This document shows, piece by piece, positions 1-7,286 of a stretch of 37,948 bases of DNA. This stretch comes from an uncultured Acidimicrobiaceae bacterium (lineage in GTDB: Bacteria; Actinomycetota; Acidimicrobiia; Spongiisociales; UBA5794), in assembly GCA_947258375.1 (NCBI GenBank), contig CAMYIJ010000024.1:1-37948 (forward strand). The letters are read 5' to 3'. Positions within the stretch are counted from its first letter, which is position 1. The number at the start of each line of letters is the position of its first letter. A program made the translations under genes and the position numbers. The notes beneath the pieces were generated by a model that saw only the letters and a list, made by a program, of their open reading frames with translations, had not been told where the DNA came from and ran no database searches.

Positions 1-1490
1 CCCAGGACTTCGGCGACGACGGTAGCCAGCATCGTGGTCGAGCCCTGGCCGCAGTCGGCGGCCATGGAGAATACGGTGACGCCGCCGCCACGGTCGACCT
101 TGAGCATCACCTCCGATTGCGGCATGTCGTTGAAGTAGATCGGGAACCCGGCGCCCGAGAGGTACGCTCCGACGGCCACGCCGATGCCGCGGCCGGCCGG
201 GAGCGCTGTGTGCTTGTCATCGAAAGAAGAGGCTTCAACGACGCTGTCCAGACACTCGGCGAGTCCGCAACTAGTGATGCGGAGGTGGTTCACGGTGTGC
301 GAGAACGGTTCAACCAGGTTGCGGCGTCGCAACGTAACCGGGTCGATGCCCAAGGCCTCGGCGGCGCTGTCGAGGTGAGCCTCGATGGCAAACCTGCCCT
401 GCGGTGTCCCATGGCCTCTTTTCGGCCCGCACGGCGGCTTGTTCGTGAACACCCGCACCCCCTGAAACTGGTAGCGGGGAATGCTGTATGTCGTAGTCTG
501 CAACTGCCCGGTGTACAGCAGGCTGGCGGCACCGTAGCTGCCGTAGGCGCCCCCATCGAGGTAGGAACGGAACGACATGGCGGTGATGCGGCCGTCCGCC
601 GTGAACCCCGTGCGCACCTTCATCAGCACCGGGTGGCGGCCCCGGTGGGCGTAGAAGACGTCTTCCCGAGTGAGGGTGATCTTGACGGGACGGCCGACGG
701 TGAGGGCCAGCCGGGCGGCGACGATTTCGTGGGAGAAAACATCCGTCTTGCCGCCGAATCCTCCGCCGACTGCGGTTGCGATCACGCGGATCTGGCCGGC
801 GGGCAACTCGAGCACTTTGGCGAGAATCCGATGCAGATAGTGGGGAACCTGGGTGGAGGACCACACGGTGAGGCGGCCATCGTCGCCCATGCTGGCGACG
901 GTGGCGTGGGGCTCCAGAGCGGCGTGGTTGTTGCCCTGGAAGAAGTACGTGTCCTCCTGGATGTGGTCGGCCTCCGCGAAACCTTGTTCGACATCGCCGA
1001 ATTCGAGCGAGGTTTCCCGATCGACGTTGGCGCCGGTTCCCTCGCCGTGGATCAGTGGCTGCGACGGATCAAGCGCTTCCTCGATGCTTGTGACGTCGGG
1101 CAGCGGCTCGTATTCGACCTCGATGAGAGCGAGCGCTTCGTCGGCCGTTTCGGGATCAGCGGCGGCGACGGCGGCAACCGGTTCGCCGACGTAGCGCACT
1201 TTATCGATGGCCAGGGCGTTCTCGTCCTGGCTCACCGGCAAGATCCCATACTTGACGGGGAGGTCGGTGCCGACGAGTACGGCGTGGACGCCGGGGAGGG
1301 CGGCGGCGGCCGTGGTGTCGACCTTGACGATCCGGGCGTGGGCATGCGGGCTGCGCAGCAGCTTGGCGGTCACGGTGCGGGGGAGCATGAGGTCGTCGGC
1401 GTAGACGGTGCGGCCCGTCACCTGCCCGAGCGAATCGACCCGGCCGGCGGGTCGACCGACGGCACCGTGACCATGGCCGCGGCCGTTCAC
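1..1490 (-). CDS. hcrA: Molybdenum hydroxylase large subunit, 4-hydroxybenzoyl-CoA reductase alpha-like (partial)
   Basis: Reading the minus strand from a GTG at 1490 gives 496 codons without a stop, running off the left edge, so the C-terminal part is missing. It belongs to the xanthine-dehydrogenase family that carries the Mo-cofactor. Visible are the N-terminal hammerhead-type domain, HAALEPHA (about residues 189-196), the GGGFGGK cofactor loop (242-248), TREDVFYAHRGRHP (274-287) and an RGHGTPQ stretch (358-364). The start overlaps the stop of the upstream small iron-sulfur subunit as GTGA. In 4-hydroxybenzoyl-CoA reductase this subunit removes the phenolic hydroxyl to give benzoyl-CoA, which fits the adjacent benzoyl-CoA reductase operon. 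The FAD subunit (HcrB) is not in the window and may lie beyond the left edge. The family is well supported. The exact substrate is inferred from context; another aryl-CoA or N-heterocycle hydroxylase is possible. Confidence 0.75.
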   Translation of the reverse strand, partial: MNGRGHGHGAVGRPAGRVDSLGQVTGRTVYADDLMLPRTVTAKLLRSPHAHARIVKVDTTAAAALPGVHAVLVGTDLPVKYGILPVSQDENALAIDKVRYVGEPVAAVAAADPETADEALALIEVEYEPLPDVTSIEEALDPSQPLIHGEGTGANVDRETSLEFGDVEQGFAEADHIQEDTYFFQGNNHAALEPHATVASMGDDGRLTVWSSTQVPHYLHRILAKVLELPAGQIRVIATAVGGGFGGKTDVFSHEIVAARLALTVGRPVKITLTREDVFYAHRGRHPVLMKVRTGFTADGRITAMSFRSYLDGGAYGSYGAASLLYTGQLQTTTYSIPRYQFQGVRVFTNKPPCGPKRGHGTPQGRFAIEAHLDSAAEALGIDPVTLRRRNLVEPFSHTVNHLRITSCGLAECLDSVVEASSFDDKHTALPAGRGIGVAVGAYLSGAGFPIYFNDMPQSEVMLKVDRGGGVTVFSMAADCGQGSTTMLATVVAEVL

Positions 1491-1957
1491 GATGGTGCCA
1501 CCCGGGTGGCTGCCTGCTGGACGGCTTCGAGGATCTTGAGGTAGCCGGTGCAACGGCACATGTTGCCGCCGAGAGCGTGGCGAATCTGGTCGAGGCTGGG
1601 ATCGGGCTCCCGGTCGAGTAATGCCGCCGCCGTCACGATCATGCCGGGCGTGCAGTAGCCACACTGCGCCGCGTTGAGAGCACCGAACGACTCCTGCAGA
1701 GCGTGCAGGTTTCCCCCGTCGGCCACGCCTTCGATGGTTGTGACCTCGCGGCCGCTCACTTGAGCGGGCAGGGTGAGGCATGACAGCTGGGGGATCCCGT
1801 CAACGAGCACGGTGCAGGCACCACACTCGCCGAGTTCACACCCGTGTTTGGTGCCGGTGAGCCCGAGATCCTCACGCAACACCTCGAGGAGGGTTCGATG
1901 AGGGTGCACGAGGAGCTCTCGAAGCTCACCGTTGACCCGCACTTCGAAGTGATCCAA
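1487..1957 (-). CDS. hcrC: [2Fe-2S] small subunit of the molybdenum hydroxylase (HcrC-like)
   Basis: This 156-residue protein has both [2Fe-2S] signatures of the family. The plant-type N-terminal set is GCELGECGACTVLVDG plus a later Cys in LSCLTLP. The helical C-terminal set is QCGYCTPGM and NMCRCTGY. Its length matches HcrC, which is about 160 residues. It passes electrons between the flavin subunit and the Mo site. The start is TTG with a strong upstream GGGAGG ribosome site on the minus strand (near 1965-1970). The stop overlaps the large-subunit start, so the two are translationally coupled. The gene is divergent from the tetR-benzoyl-CoA reductase operon and shares its operator-rich spacer. 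The assignment to 4-hydroxybenzoyl-CoA reductase rests on context; the iron-sulfur subunit identity is firm. Confidence 0.9.
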   Translation of the reverse strand: MDHFEVRVNGELRELLVHPHRTLLEVLREDLGLTGTKHGCELGECGACTVLVDGIPQLSCLTLPAQVSGREVTTIEGVADGGNLHALQESFGALNAAQCGYCTPGMIVTAAALLDREPDPSLDQIRHALGGNMCRCTGYLKILEAVQQAATRVAPS

Positions 1958-2017
1958 CCTTGCCTCCCTCGCTGCTGTGATTGTAAACCGGGGCTCCTAC
2001 CGGCACCCGGGGAAGGG

Positions 2018-2047
2018 TTGACATGCCGTTGCTGACGCCGTTACCAT
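2018..2047 (+). promoter_or_regulatory. Sigma70-like promoter for tetR-bzd operon
   Basis: A perfect -35 hexamer TTGACA (2018-2023) is followed after 18 bases by TACCAT (2042-2047), which has four of the six consensus -10 bases. A TetR-type palindrome begins at 2051, so it would cover the transcription start. The complement of the same bases reads TATGGT, a possible -10 for the leftward hcr genes, so both directions could be governed by one operator. Prediction from sequence only. Confidence 0.5.
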
Positions 2048-2050
2048 AGC

Positions 2051-2068
2051 ACCGACCGGTCAGTCGGT
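2051..2068. promoter_or_regulatory. Candidate TetR operator (CCGACCGGTCGG-like)
   Basis: ACCGAC and GTCGGT arms flank CGGTCA. The core CCGACCGGTCAG is one base from the palindrome CCGACCGGTCGG. It sits just downstream of the predicted -10, in the spacer between hcrC and tetR. Near-identical cores occur at 23361-23372 and 23589-23600 in the divergent promoter of the two other large operons, which argues for a real shared site. Confidence 0.5.
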
Positions 2069-2089
2069 CGGTTGGTCGGTTGGTCGGTT
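2066..2089 (+). repeat. Three tandem copies of the 8-mer GGTCGGTT
   Basis: GGTCGGTT repeats at 2066-2073, 2074-2081 and 2082-2089, directly abutting and overlapping the TetR-type palindrome. Each unit carries the GGTCGG half of the operator. This could be an array of half-sites or a slippage-expanded microsatellite in the 5' untranslated region of tetR. Confidence 0.7.
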
Positions 2090-2101
2090 GGTTGTCAAGG
2101 T

Positions 2102-2154
2102 AGTAGACCGGCACACGGCAAGTGAACCGGCACAGGTTGAAGTAGACCGGCACA
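2102..2154 (+). repeat. Three 14-bp direct repeats at ~20-bp spacing upstream of tetR
   Basis: AGTAGACCGGCACA occurs at 2102-2115 and 2141-2154, with the variant AGTGAACCGGCACA at 2121-2134. Start-to-start distances are 19 and 20 bases, about two helical turns, so the copies face the same side of the DNA. They lie between the predicted promoter and the tetR start. They are probably a binding array for a second regulator or part of a 5' leader. Function unknown. Confidence 0.65.
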
Positions 2155-2165
2155 GTCGAATAGCA

Positions 2166-2789
2166 ATGGCGCAGAGCGTGACAGACACTCAGACCAGATC
2201 AGAGGCCACAGCGGCTCGGATCATCGCCGCCGCTCGAACCCTCTTCGTCTCCGGCAACTACGCCGACGTCACCACCGACATGATCGCCAAGGCCGCCGAT
2301 GTCACCAAGGGCGGCCTCTATCACCACTTCGCCAGCAAGGAGCAGCTGTACGTCTCGATGATGCTGTCCGACCTCGAAGCCAAACGGCTCATCTTCGAGC
2401 AGGCGACGGCGATGGAGGGGAGCTGCCGAGAACGCCTGGCCCTCCTGACCAGGGGCTTTCTCGAACTGCCCGACGAGGACCGCGAGCTGACGCGGCTCGT
2501 GCGGCGCGACATCAACACTTTCAGCGGCGATGAGCGCGACCAGCTTGTGCGTGCCTACCAATCGGCACTTCCCGAGCAGGTCGCCGCCATCGTCACCGAC
2601 GGAATCAACAACGGAGAACTGGCCCCGGGAGATGCCCGGATCCTGTCATGGTCGTTCATCGCTCTAGTGGAAGTTGTGATCGCGAGGTACGCCGATCACG
2701 TCTTCGGATCCACCGAGGGCCGCCTCGACCATGTCCTCGACCTCTTCTTCGAAGGGGCGGCGGCCAAGCCAACTGGAGGGACGGAATGA
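2166..2789 (+). CDS. TetR-family regulator of the benzoyl-CoA reductase operon
   Basis: This is a 207-residue TetR/AcrR protein. The N-terminal HTH region (roughly residues 15-60) includes TTDMIAKAADVTKGGLYHHF followed by SKEQLY, the classic recognition-helix end. The rest is a helical ligand-binding domain. The ATG at 2166 is chosen because upstream in-frame codons lie in the operator repeats and make no sensible protein; the ribosome site is weak. The stop overlaps the next start as ATGA, so regulator and reductase are co-translated. By analogy with TetR regulators of aromatic and fatty acyl-CoA catabolism, it probably represses its own operon and is released by an acyl-CoA. The ligand is inferred. 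The second TetR at 30059-30679 is an alternative owner of the shared palindrome. Confidence 0.85.
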   Translation: MAQSVTDTQTRSEATAARIIAAARTLFVSGNYADVTTDMIAKAADVTKGGLYHHFASKEQLYVSMMLSDLEAKRLIFEQATAMEGSCRERLALLTRGFLELPDEDRELTRLVRRDINTFSGDERDQLVRAYQSALPEQVAAIVTDGINNGELAPGDARILSWSFIALVEVVIARYADHVFGSTEGRLDHVLDLFFEGAAAKPTGGTE

Positions 2790-3961
2790 CGCTCACGGCT
2801 ACAACAGTCTTCGAGGAATGGCGCGGCAAGTCGCTTGACGACGCACTGCTCGAATGTCGCGACCAGGTCGAAGCGGCCGAATTCGACACGGTGCGGCGCT
2901 GGCGCGAGGCCGGCGGCAAGGTCGTCGGGCATTTCCAGGTCTACTTCCCCGAGGAGATCGTTCACGCCGCCGGAATGTTGCCATTCAAGGTGCGCGGCGC
3001 CCCCGTTGAGCCGAACAAAGCCGACTCGCACTTCGGCTCGTACCTCTGCTCGATCCTCAAGACGTCGCTGGAGCTGGCGCTCAGCGATGTTGTCGAGATG
3101 GAAATGTTCGTTTCGCACCCGATCTGCGATGCCGCCCGCAACCTGGCGGCTATCTGGGGACGCAACGTCGACTACCCGTGCCAGATCCTCTACCTCCCGC
3201 AGAACCCCAACTCGGCCGGGAGCATCGAATACCTGCGCCACGAGTACGACCGGATGCGCCGCATGGCCGAGGAGGTGTCCGGGCGGGAGATCACCGACGA
3301 CGACCTGCGCAACTCGATCGACGTGTTCAACGAGAACCGCCGTCTGCTCCGCGAGCTGTACGACATCAAGCGGGAGACCCCGTGGCTGATTGCCGCCGAA
3401 GACGCCTATGCGCTGCTCTCACTGGCCGGGATGATCCCGCGCGAGGAGCACAACGAGCTGCTGTCTGAGCTGCTTCCGAAGATCCGCGAGCGGACCGCCA
3501 AACAGGAAGACCGGGTGCGCATCGTCTTTGAGGGAGCCTTCTGCGAGCAGCCGCCGTTCGACCTAGTGCGCATGCTGGGCCGCACTTCCTATGTGGTCGA
3601 CGATGACTTCCACATCGGAATGCGCTGGGTCACCCAGGACGTGTCCACGGAGGGCGATCCGCTGTGGAATCTCGCCGAGGCCTACACCGAGTACTCGTCG
3701 TACAGCCCGGTGCAGCACGACACCCGCAAGCCCAAAGAGGACATGCTCAAGGCACGCATGGCCGAGGCCAAGGCCGATGCCGCCATTCTGGCGGCCGCCA
3801 AGATGTGCGAGCCGGGCCTCGAGGAACAAGTCACATACACCCACGCTCTCGACGAGGCCGGCATCGCCTACTTCGTCAGCGAGTTCGAGGAGAACATGAC
3901 GTCGTTCGAACAGCTCGAGATGCAGGTCGAGACGTTTATCGAGAATCTGCTCTTCGCATGA
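2786..3961 (+). CDS. bzdN: Class I benzoyl-CoA reductase subunit, BcrC/BadD/BzdN type
   Basis: The 391-residue protein is of the HgdB/FldB/BcrBC family. It would be one of the two catalytic subunits holding the [4Fe-4S] clusters of ATP-dependent benzoyl-CoA reductase, which reduces the aromatic ring to cyclohexa-1,5-diene-1-carbonyl-CoA. Family features include the N-terminal GHFQVYFPEEIVHAAGMLPF segment. Conserved-looking cysteines are at 88 (GSYLCS), 114 (HPICDAARNL), 253 (EGAFCE) and 341 (KMCEPG). Length agrees with BcrC and BzdN (about 380). The start ATG at 2786 overlaps the tetR stop and has GGAGGG at 2775-2780. It is followed by the partner subunit and both ATPases, the complete four-gene set. 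The same family includes 2-hydroxyacyl-CoA dehydratases, but the two-ATPase arrangement and the Dch/Oah/Had genes in the window favour a benzoyl-CoA reductase. Confidence 0.9.
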   Translation: MTLTATTVFEEWRGKSLDDALLECRDQVEAAEFDTVRRWREAGGKVVGHFQVYFPEEIVHAAGMLPFKVRGAPVEPNKADSHFGSYLCSILKTSLELALSDVVEMEMFVSHPICDAARNLAAIWGRNVDYPCQILYLPQNPNSAGSIEYLRHEYDRMRRMAEEVSGREITDDDLRNSIDVFNENRRLLRELYDIKRETPWLIAAEDAYALLSLAGMIPREEHNELLSELLPKIRERTAKQEDRVRIVFEGAFCEQPPFDLVRMLGRTSYVVDDDFHIGMRWVTQDVSTEGDPLWNLAEAYTEYSSYSPVQHDTRKPKEDMLKARMAEAKADAAILAAAKMCEPGLEEQVTYTHALDEAGIAYFVSEFEENMTSFEQLEMQVETFIENLLFA

Positions 3962-3989
3962 CGAGGGCCCTACCCCCAGGAAGGTGCAC

Positions 3990-5288
3990 ATGACCACCAC
4001 AGACGCCACCCACGACCTGGTCGGGCGAGGCAACCGCGAGGGAGCCGCCCTCTTCCGGGATTGGTTCGCCGAGATCGACGAGACCGCCCGCACCGGCGGC
4101 CAATCGGCCTACGTGTTCGTGATGGGAAGCCTCAACGAGATCCTGAAGACATTCGATCTTCCGGTGATATTCCCCGAGATCAACTCGCTGCAGACTGCGG
4201 TGCGCCGGGTCGCTCACGAGTACCTCGAGGAGGCCGAAGATCACGGCTACTCGCCCGACGTCTGCGGCTACGTCAAAGCCGACGTCGGCACCCAGCTGCG
4301 AGGCGGCGAGCATCCGATGGGCCAGATTCCTCAACCGAGTCTTTCGGTGCTCACCAACGCCTGCAACACCTATATCAAGTGGGCCGAGATCTGGGAGCGG
4401 ATGTACGAAACGCCGACCTTCACGATCGACATCCCGGGCACCCGCGAGGCCGGCGGCCAGACGTGGCAGGGCAATTCCGACTTCGAGGCCGACCGCAAGT
4501 ACGTCGAGACGCAGGTCCGGGAACTGATCACGCTGTGTGAGGAAATCACCGGCAAGAAGTTCGACATCGACAAGTTCCGCCAGGTCCTGACGTACACCAA
4601 CACGATGAGCCGCTCCTGGAAGCAGCTGCTCGATCTCAACAAGTCGAAGCCGTCGCTGTTCAACGCGCTCACCGACGCCACGATCTACCTCGGTGTCGCC
4701 AACGGCTTCCGGGGTACCGAGGCCGGTGCCGGCTACTTCGAGCGGCTCGTCGAGGAGATGGAGTACAAGGCGGCCCACGGGATCGGCCAGACCATCGAGG
4801 AGGAGTACCGGCTGCTGTTCGTCGGCGTGCCGTGCTACCCGATCTTCCGCCGGTTCAATGAGTTGTTCACCGACTGGGGCGGGCAATTCGTCAATTCGAC
4901 GTACCTCTGGTTCGCCTCGGGCGGCTCCAACCGGGGCTTCGAATACGACCTCACCGACCCCGTGGCGAGTCTCGCCGAGGGTGTCCTGATCAGCGTGCGT
5001 GACGCCATGGATGCCATGTTCCACCAGAACGAGGTACTGGTCGGGATGTCGGAGGACTTCGACATCGACGGCGTCATCTACCACCCGATCAAGAGCTGCC
5101 GGACCGTCTCGACGGGGCTGGCCGACGGGCGCCGCCACTTCAGCGAGGAGACCGGGATTCCCAGCCTCTTCATCGAGTCGGACATGATGGACCGCCGGGT
5201 GGTCTCTGAAGCTCAAATGAAAAACCGAATAGATGCGTTCTTCGAAGGACTGGCATCGCGCCGGCTCGCCGCCGGCGTTCAAGGATGA
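3990..5288 (+). CDS. bzdO: Class I benzoyl-CoA reductase subunit, BcrB/BadE/BzdO type
   Basis: The 432-residue protein is the larger catalytic partner of the preceding gene; its length matches BcrB (436) and BzdO (about 450). Recognisable segments are FPEINSLQTAVRRVAHEYLE (about 61-80), DVCGYVKADVG (Cys92), TNACNTYIKW (Cys125), GVPCYPIFRRFNELF (Cys282) and HPIKSCRTVS (Cys370). These cysteines are the candidates for iron-sulfur ligation. The ATG at 3990 has AGGAAGG just upstream; a GTG at 3984 is in frame but lies inside that ribosome site. The gap to the previous stop is 28 bases. In class I enzymes this heterodimer accepts electrons from the ATPase pair and transfers them to the aromatic ring. 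Confidence 0.92.
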   Translation: MTTTDATHDLVGRGNREGAALFRDWFAEIDETARTGGQSAYVFVMGSLNEILKTFDLPVIFPEINSLQTAVRRVAHEYLEEAEDHGYSPDVCGYVKADVGTQLRGGEHPMGQIPQPSLSVLTNACNTYIKWAEIWERMYETPTFTIDIPGTREAGGQTWQGNSDFEADRKYVETQVRELITLCEEITGKKFDIDKFRQVLTYTNTMSRSWKQLLDLNKSKPSLFNALTDATIYLGVANGFRGTEAGAGYFERLVEEMEYKAAHGIGQTIEEEYRLLFVGVPCYPIFRRFNELFTDWGGQFVNSTYLWFASGGSNRGFEYDLTDPVASLAEGVLISVRDAMDAMFHQNEVLVGMSEDFDIDGVIYHPIKSCRTVSTGLADGRRHFSEETGIPSLFIESDMMDRRVVSEAQMKNRIDAFFEGLASRRLAAGVQG

Positions 5289-5297
5289 GGTGATCGT

Positions 5298-6119
5298 ATG
5301 TCATATGCAGCAGGAGTCGATGTCGGGTCTACCCAGACCAAGGCAGTCATCATCAACGAGGCTCGCGAGATCGTCGGCCGGGCGCTGATCGACACAGGCG
5401 CCAACGTCGTCAAGGCCGCCGAGAACTCGTACATCGAGGCGCTCAAGCAAGGGCATATCGACGAGGAGGAGGTCGAGTACGTAGTCGGCACCGGTTACGG
5501 CCGCTACCGGGTGACGTTCGGCAACACCCAGGTCACCGAGATCAGCTGCCATGGCCGCGGCGCGGTCCACCTGTTCCCCAATACGAGAACTGTCGTCGAC
5601 ATGGGGGGCCAGGACACCAAGGCTATTGCGGTCAGCGCCGACGGCGAGATCAACGACTTCTGTATGAACGACAAGTGTGCCGCCGGCACCGGTCGCTTCC
5701 TCGGCGCCGCGGCCGAAGCCCTCGATATCCCGCTCGGTGAGTTGGGCCCTGTGTCGTTGCAGAGCACGAAGCCGATCAAGATAAGCACGACGTGCACCGT
5801 GTTCGCCGAGTCCGAGGTGCTGGCCTGGATCGGCAAGGGTAAGAAGATCGAGGACATCCTGTGGGGTGTCCACCAGTCAATCGCTTCGCGGTCGGCCGGG
5901 TTGATGCGTCGGGTCGGTATCGAGGACGAGATCACCTTCACCGGCGGTGTCTCCCGCAACGAGGGCATGGTCAAGGCTCTCGAAGAACGCCTGGGGAAGA
6001 AGCTGAACATCAGCGAGGAATGCCACTACATGGGGGCGCTCGGAGCTGCTTTGTTCGCCCACGATCACGTAATGGCAGGCCGGGCCCCGGTCTCGAGCAC
6101 CGCGGAGGTGACATCATGA
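5298..6119 (+). CDS. bzdP: Benzoyl-CoA reductase ATPase subunit, BadF/BadG/BcrA/BcrD family (BzdP-like)
   Basis: This 273-residue ASKHA-fold ATPase is one of two electron-activating subunits. It hydrolyses ATP to push a low-potential electron into the catalytic pair. Motifs are the phosphate-1 loop [10 protein letters not shown] (6-15), DMGGQDTK (101-108), [12 protein letters not shown] (Cys127) and [12 protein letters not shown] (Cys166). The two cysteines supply the [4Fe-4S] cluster shared across the ATPase dimer in this family. The ATG at 5298 is preceded by GAGGTGAT. The short form of both ATPases (273 and 277 residues) is like Azoarcus BzdP/BzdQ rather than Thauera, where one ATPase is about 440 residues. 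Which of the pair corresponds to the alpha or delta subunit cannot be settled by reading. Confidence 0.92.
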   Translation: MSYAAGVDVGSTQTKAVIINEAREIVGRALIDTGANVVKAAENSYIEALKQGHIDEEEVEYVVGTGYGRYRVTFGNTQVTEISCHGRGAVHLFPNTRTVVDMGGQDTKAIAVSADGEINDFCMNDKCAAGTGRFLGAAAEALDIPLGELGPVSLQSTKPIKISTTCTVFAESEVLAWIGKGKKIEDILWGVHQSIASRSAGLMRRVGIEDEITFTGGVSRNEGMVKALEERLGKKLNISEECHYMGALGAALFAHDHVMAGRAPVSSTAEVTS

Positions 6120-6949
6120 CGGTCACGGCCGGCCTGGACGTCGGGTCCACATACACCAAGGCAATCATCCTCACCGAGGGCGGCGAGATAGTCGGCAAGG
6201 CTTCCGGCCCGACCGGCTTCAAGCTCGCCGAGGTCGCCCGCAAGACCTATGACGCTGCGCTGGCCGATGGCGGCCTGGCGGAGGACGAGATCTCGTACGT
6301 GATCGCGACCGGCGGAGGCCGCCACCAGGTCGACTTCAAGGACGTCCACGTGACCGACTTGACTGCCAGCGCCCGGGGCGCCGCGTACTTCTTTCCCGGG
6401 ACGCGGACGATCCTCGACGTGGGCGGCCAGACGATGAAGGCGAGCCGGGTCGACGAGAAGGCCAGCGTCGTTTCCTTCCGCCTCAACGACAAGTGCGCGG
6501 CCGGTACCGGGGCTTTTCTGGAGAAGACGGCCCGCTACATGGGATACGGGATCGAAGAGATCAGCGCCCTGATGACCACGTCGAAGGAGCCCGTGCCGAT
6601 CTCGGGCGTGTGCGCGGTTTTCGCCGAGTCTGAGGTGATCAACCACCTCTCCCTGGGCACATCCCCGGCCGACATCATGCAGGGCGCCATCGAATCGCTC
6701 ACGGGCCGATCGGTGCAGTTGATGAAGCGGGTCCGCGCCGAGCCCGAGTACACGCTCATTGGGGGGATACTTCGCTTTGAGACGATGGGCAAGACGGTCA
6801 GCGATCTGCTCGAAGCGGAAGTGAACATTCCGGATCCCGACATGGTGCAATTCGTGGCGGCCCTCGGCTGCGCAATCCTCGGCCATCGCCGACTCGAGAA
6901 GCTCCGCGCCGGCGAAGGCATGGCCGCGAAGGCAGGTGTCTCGGCATGA
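6116..6949 (+). CDS. bzdQ: Second benzoyl-CoA reductase ATPase subunit (BzdQ-like)
   Basis: The 277-residue protein is homologous throughout to the preceding ATPase. It carries [11 protein letters not shown] (phosphate-1), [12 protein letters not shown] (Cys127) and [12 protein letters not shown] (Cys166) at identical positions. The motif that reads GGQDTK in the first ATPase is GGQTMK here (103-108), so the Asp is replaced. Either this is a normal difference between the two ATPase lineages, or this subunit hydrolyses ATP less well. The ATG overlaps the previous stop (ATGA). With the previous product it forms the cluster-bridged ATPase heterodimer that activates electrons from ferredoxin. Confidence 0.9.
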   Translation: MTVTAGLDVGSTYTKAIILTEGGEIVGKASGPTGFKLAEVARKTYDAALADGGLAEDEISYVIATGGGRHQVDFKDVHVTDLTASARGAAYFFPGTRTILDVGGQTMKASRVDEKASVVSFRLNDKCAAGTGAFLEKTARYMGYGIEEISALMTTSKEPVPISGVCAVFAESEVINHLSLGTSPADIMQGAIESLTGRSVQLMKRVRAEPEYTLIGGILRFETMGKTVSDLLEAEVNIPDPDMVQFVAALGCAILGHRRLEKLRAGEGMAAKAGVSA

Positions 6950-7218
6950 TGGTCGGTGACGGCAACGAGGCCGTCTATTGCTCGGAGGGCATCACGGTCC
7001 TGCAAGAGCCGACGCTCGCCGCCGACGGCTGGGAGCGTCGCACGGTCACCGACCCGACCCGGATCGGTGAGCTCGAAGAGCTGTATTCCAGCCTCGGTTT
7101 CGAGACCCGCACCACCGAGATGGATCCGGACAGCTTCGGCGAAGCCTGTAACACTTGCGCCGTCACCGCCTGCTCGACATACCTGGCGCTTTTCACCCGC
7201 AAAGAGGCAGCCAGCTAG
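6946..7218 (+). CDS. Small cysteine-containing protein at the end of the benzoyl-CoA reductase operon
   Basis: This is a 90-residue protein of no family I recognise. It is acidic in its first two thirds and ends in a Cys cluster EACNTCAVTACSTYLALFTRK (first Cys to last: C-x2-C-x4-C). The start overlaps the bzdQ stop (ATGATG), so it is translated with the reductase and very probably belongs to it. No signal peptide is visible. Three closely spaced Cys could bind a metal or an iron-sulfur cluster with help from a partner, or form a redox switch. It is not a classical ferredoxin because the CxxCxxCxxxC pattern is absent. A terminator-like palindrome starts two bases after the stop. Confidence 0.75.
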   Translation: MMVGDGNEAVYCSEGITVLQEPTLAADGWERRTVTDPTRIGELEELYSSLGFETRTTEMDPDSFGEACNTCAVTACSTYLALFTRKEAAS

Positions 7219-7219
7219 C

Positions 7220-7286
7220 CCGTTCTTGCGGATCTCCGCGCCGATATCGGCGCGCATGTCCGCAAGAACGGAGAGGCAGCTCACGG
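7220..7286 (+). repeat. Palindromic repeat, left copy (bidirectional terminator-like)
   Basis: Arms CCGTTCTTGCGGA and TCCGCAAGAACGG are perfectly complementary (13 bp). They enclose a 4-base mismatch on each side and the perfect palindrome CGCGCCGATATCGGCGCG. The hairpin (7220-7271) is followed by the tail GAGAGGCAGCTCACGG. The tail contains the stop codon (TCA at 7281-7283, TGA on the minus strand) of the convergent cytochrome gene. A second copy in the same orientation lies at 10846-10910. Both sit between convergent genes, as expected for bidirectional terminators or a small dispersed repeat. Confidence 0.85.

Noticed and set aside
117..1544. Long plus-strand open frame of 475 codons
   Set aside because: It is the antisense shadow of the molybdenum hydroxylase large subunit, whose minus-strand translation shows clear family motifs over the same bases.
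3936..5282. Minus-strand open frame of 448 codons opposite bzdO
   Set aside because: High GC at third positions makes long antisense frames common here; the product has no recognisable motif, while the plus strand encodes BcrB/BzdO.
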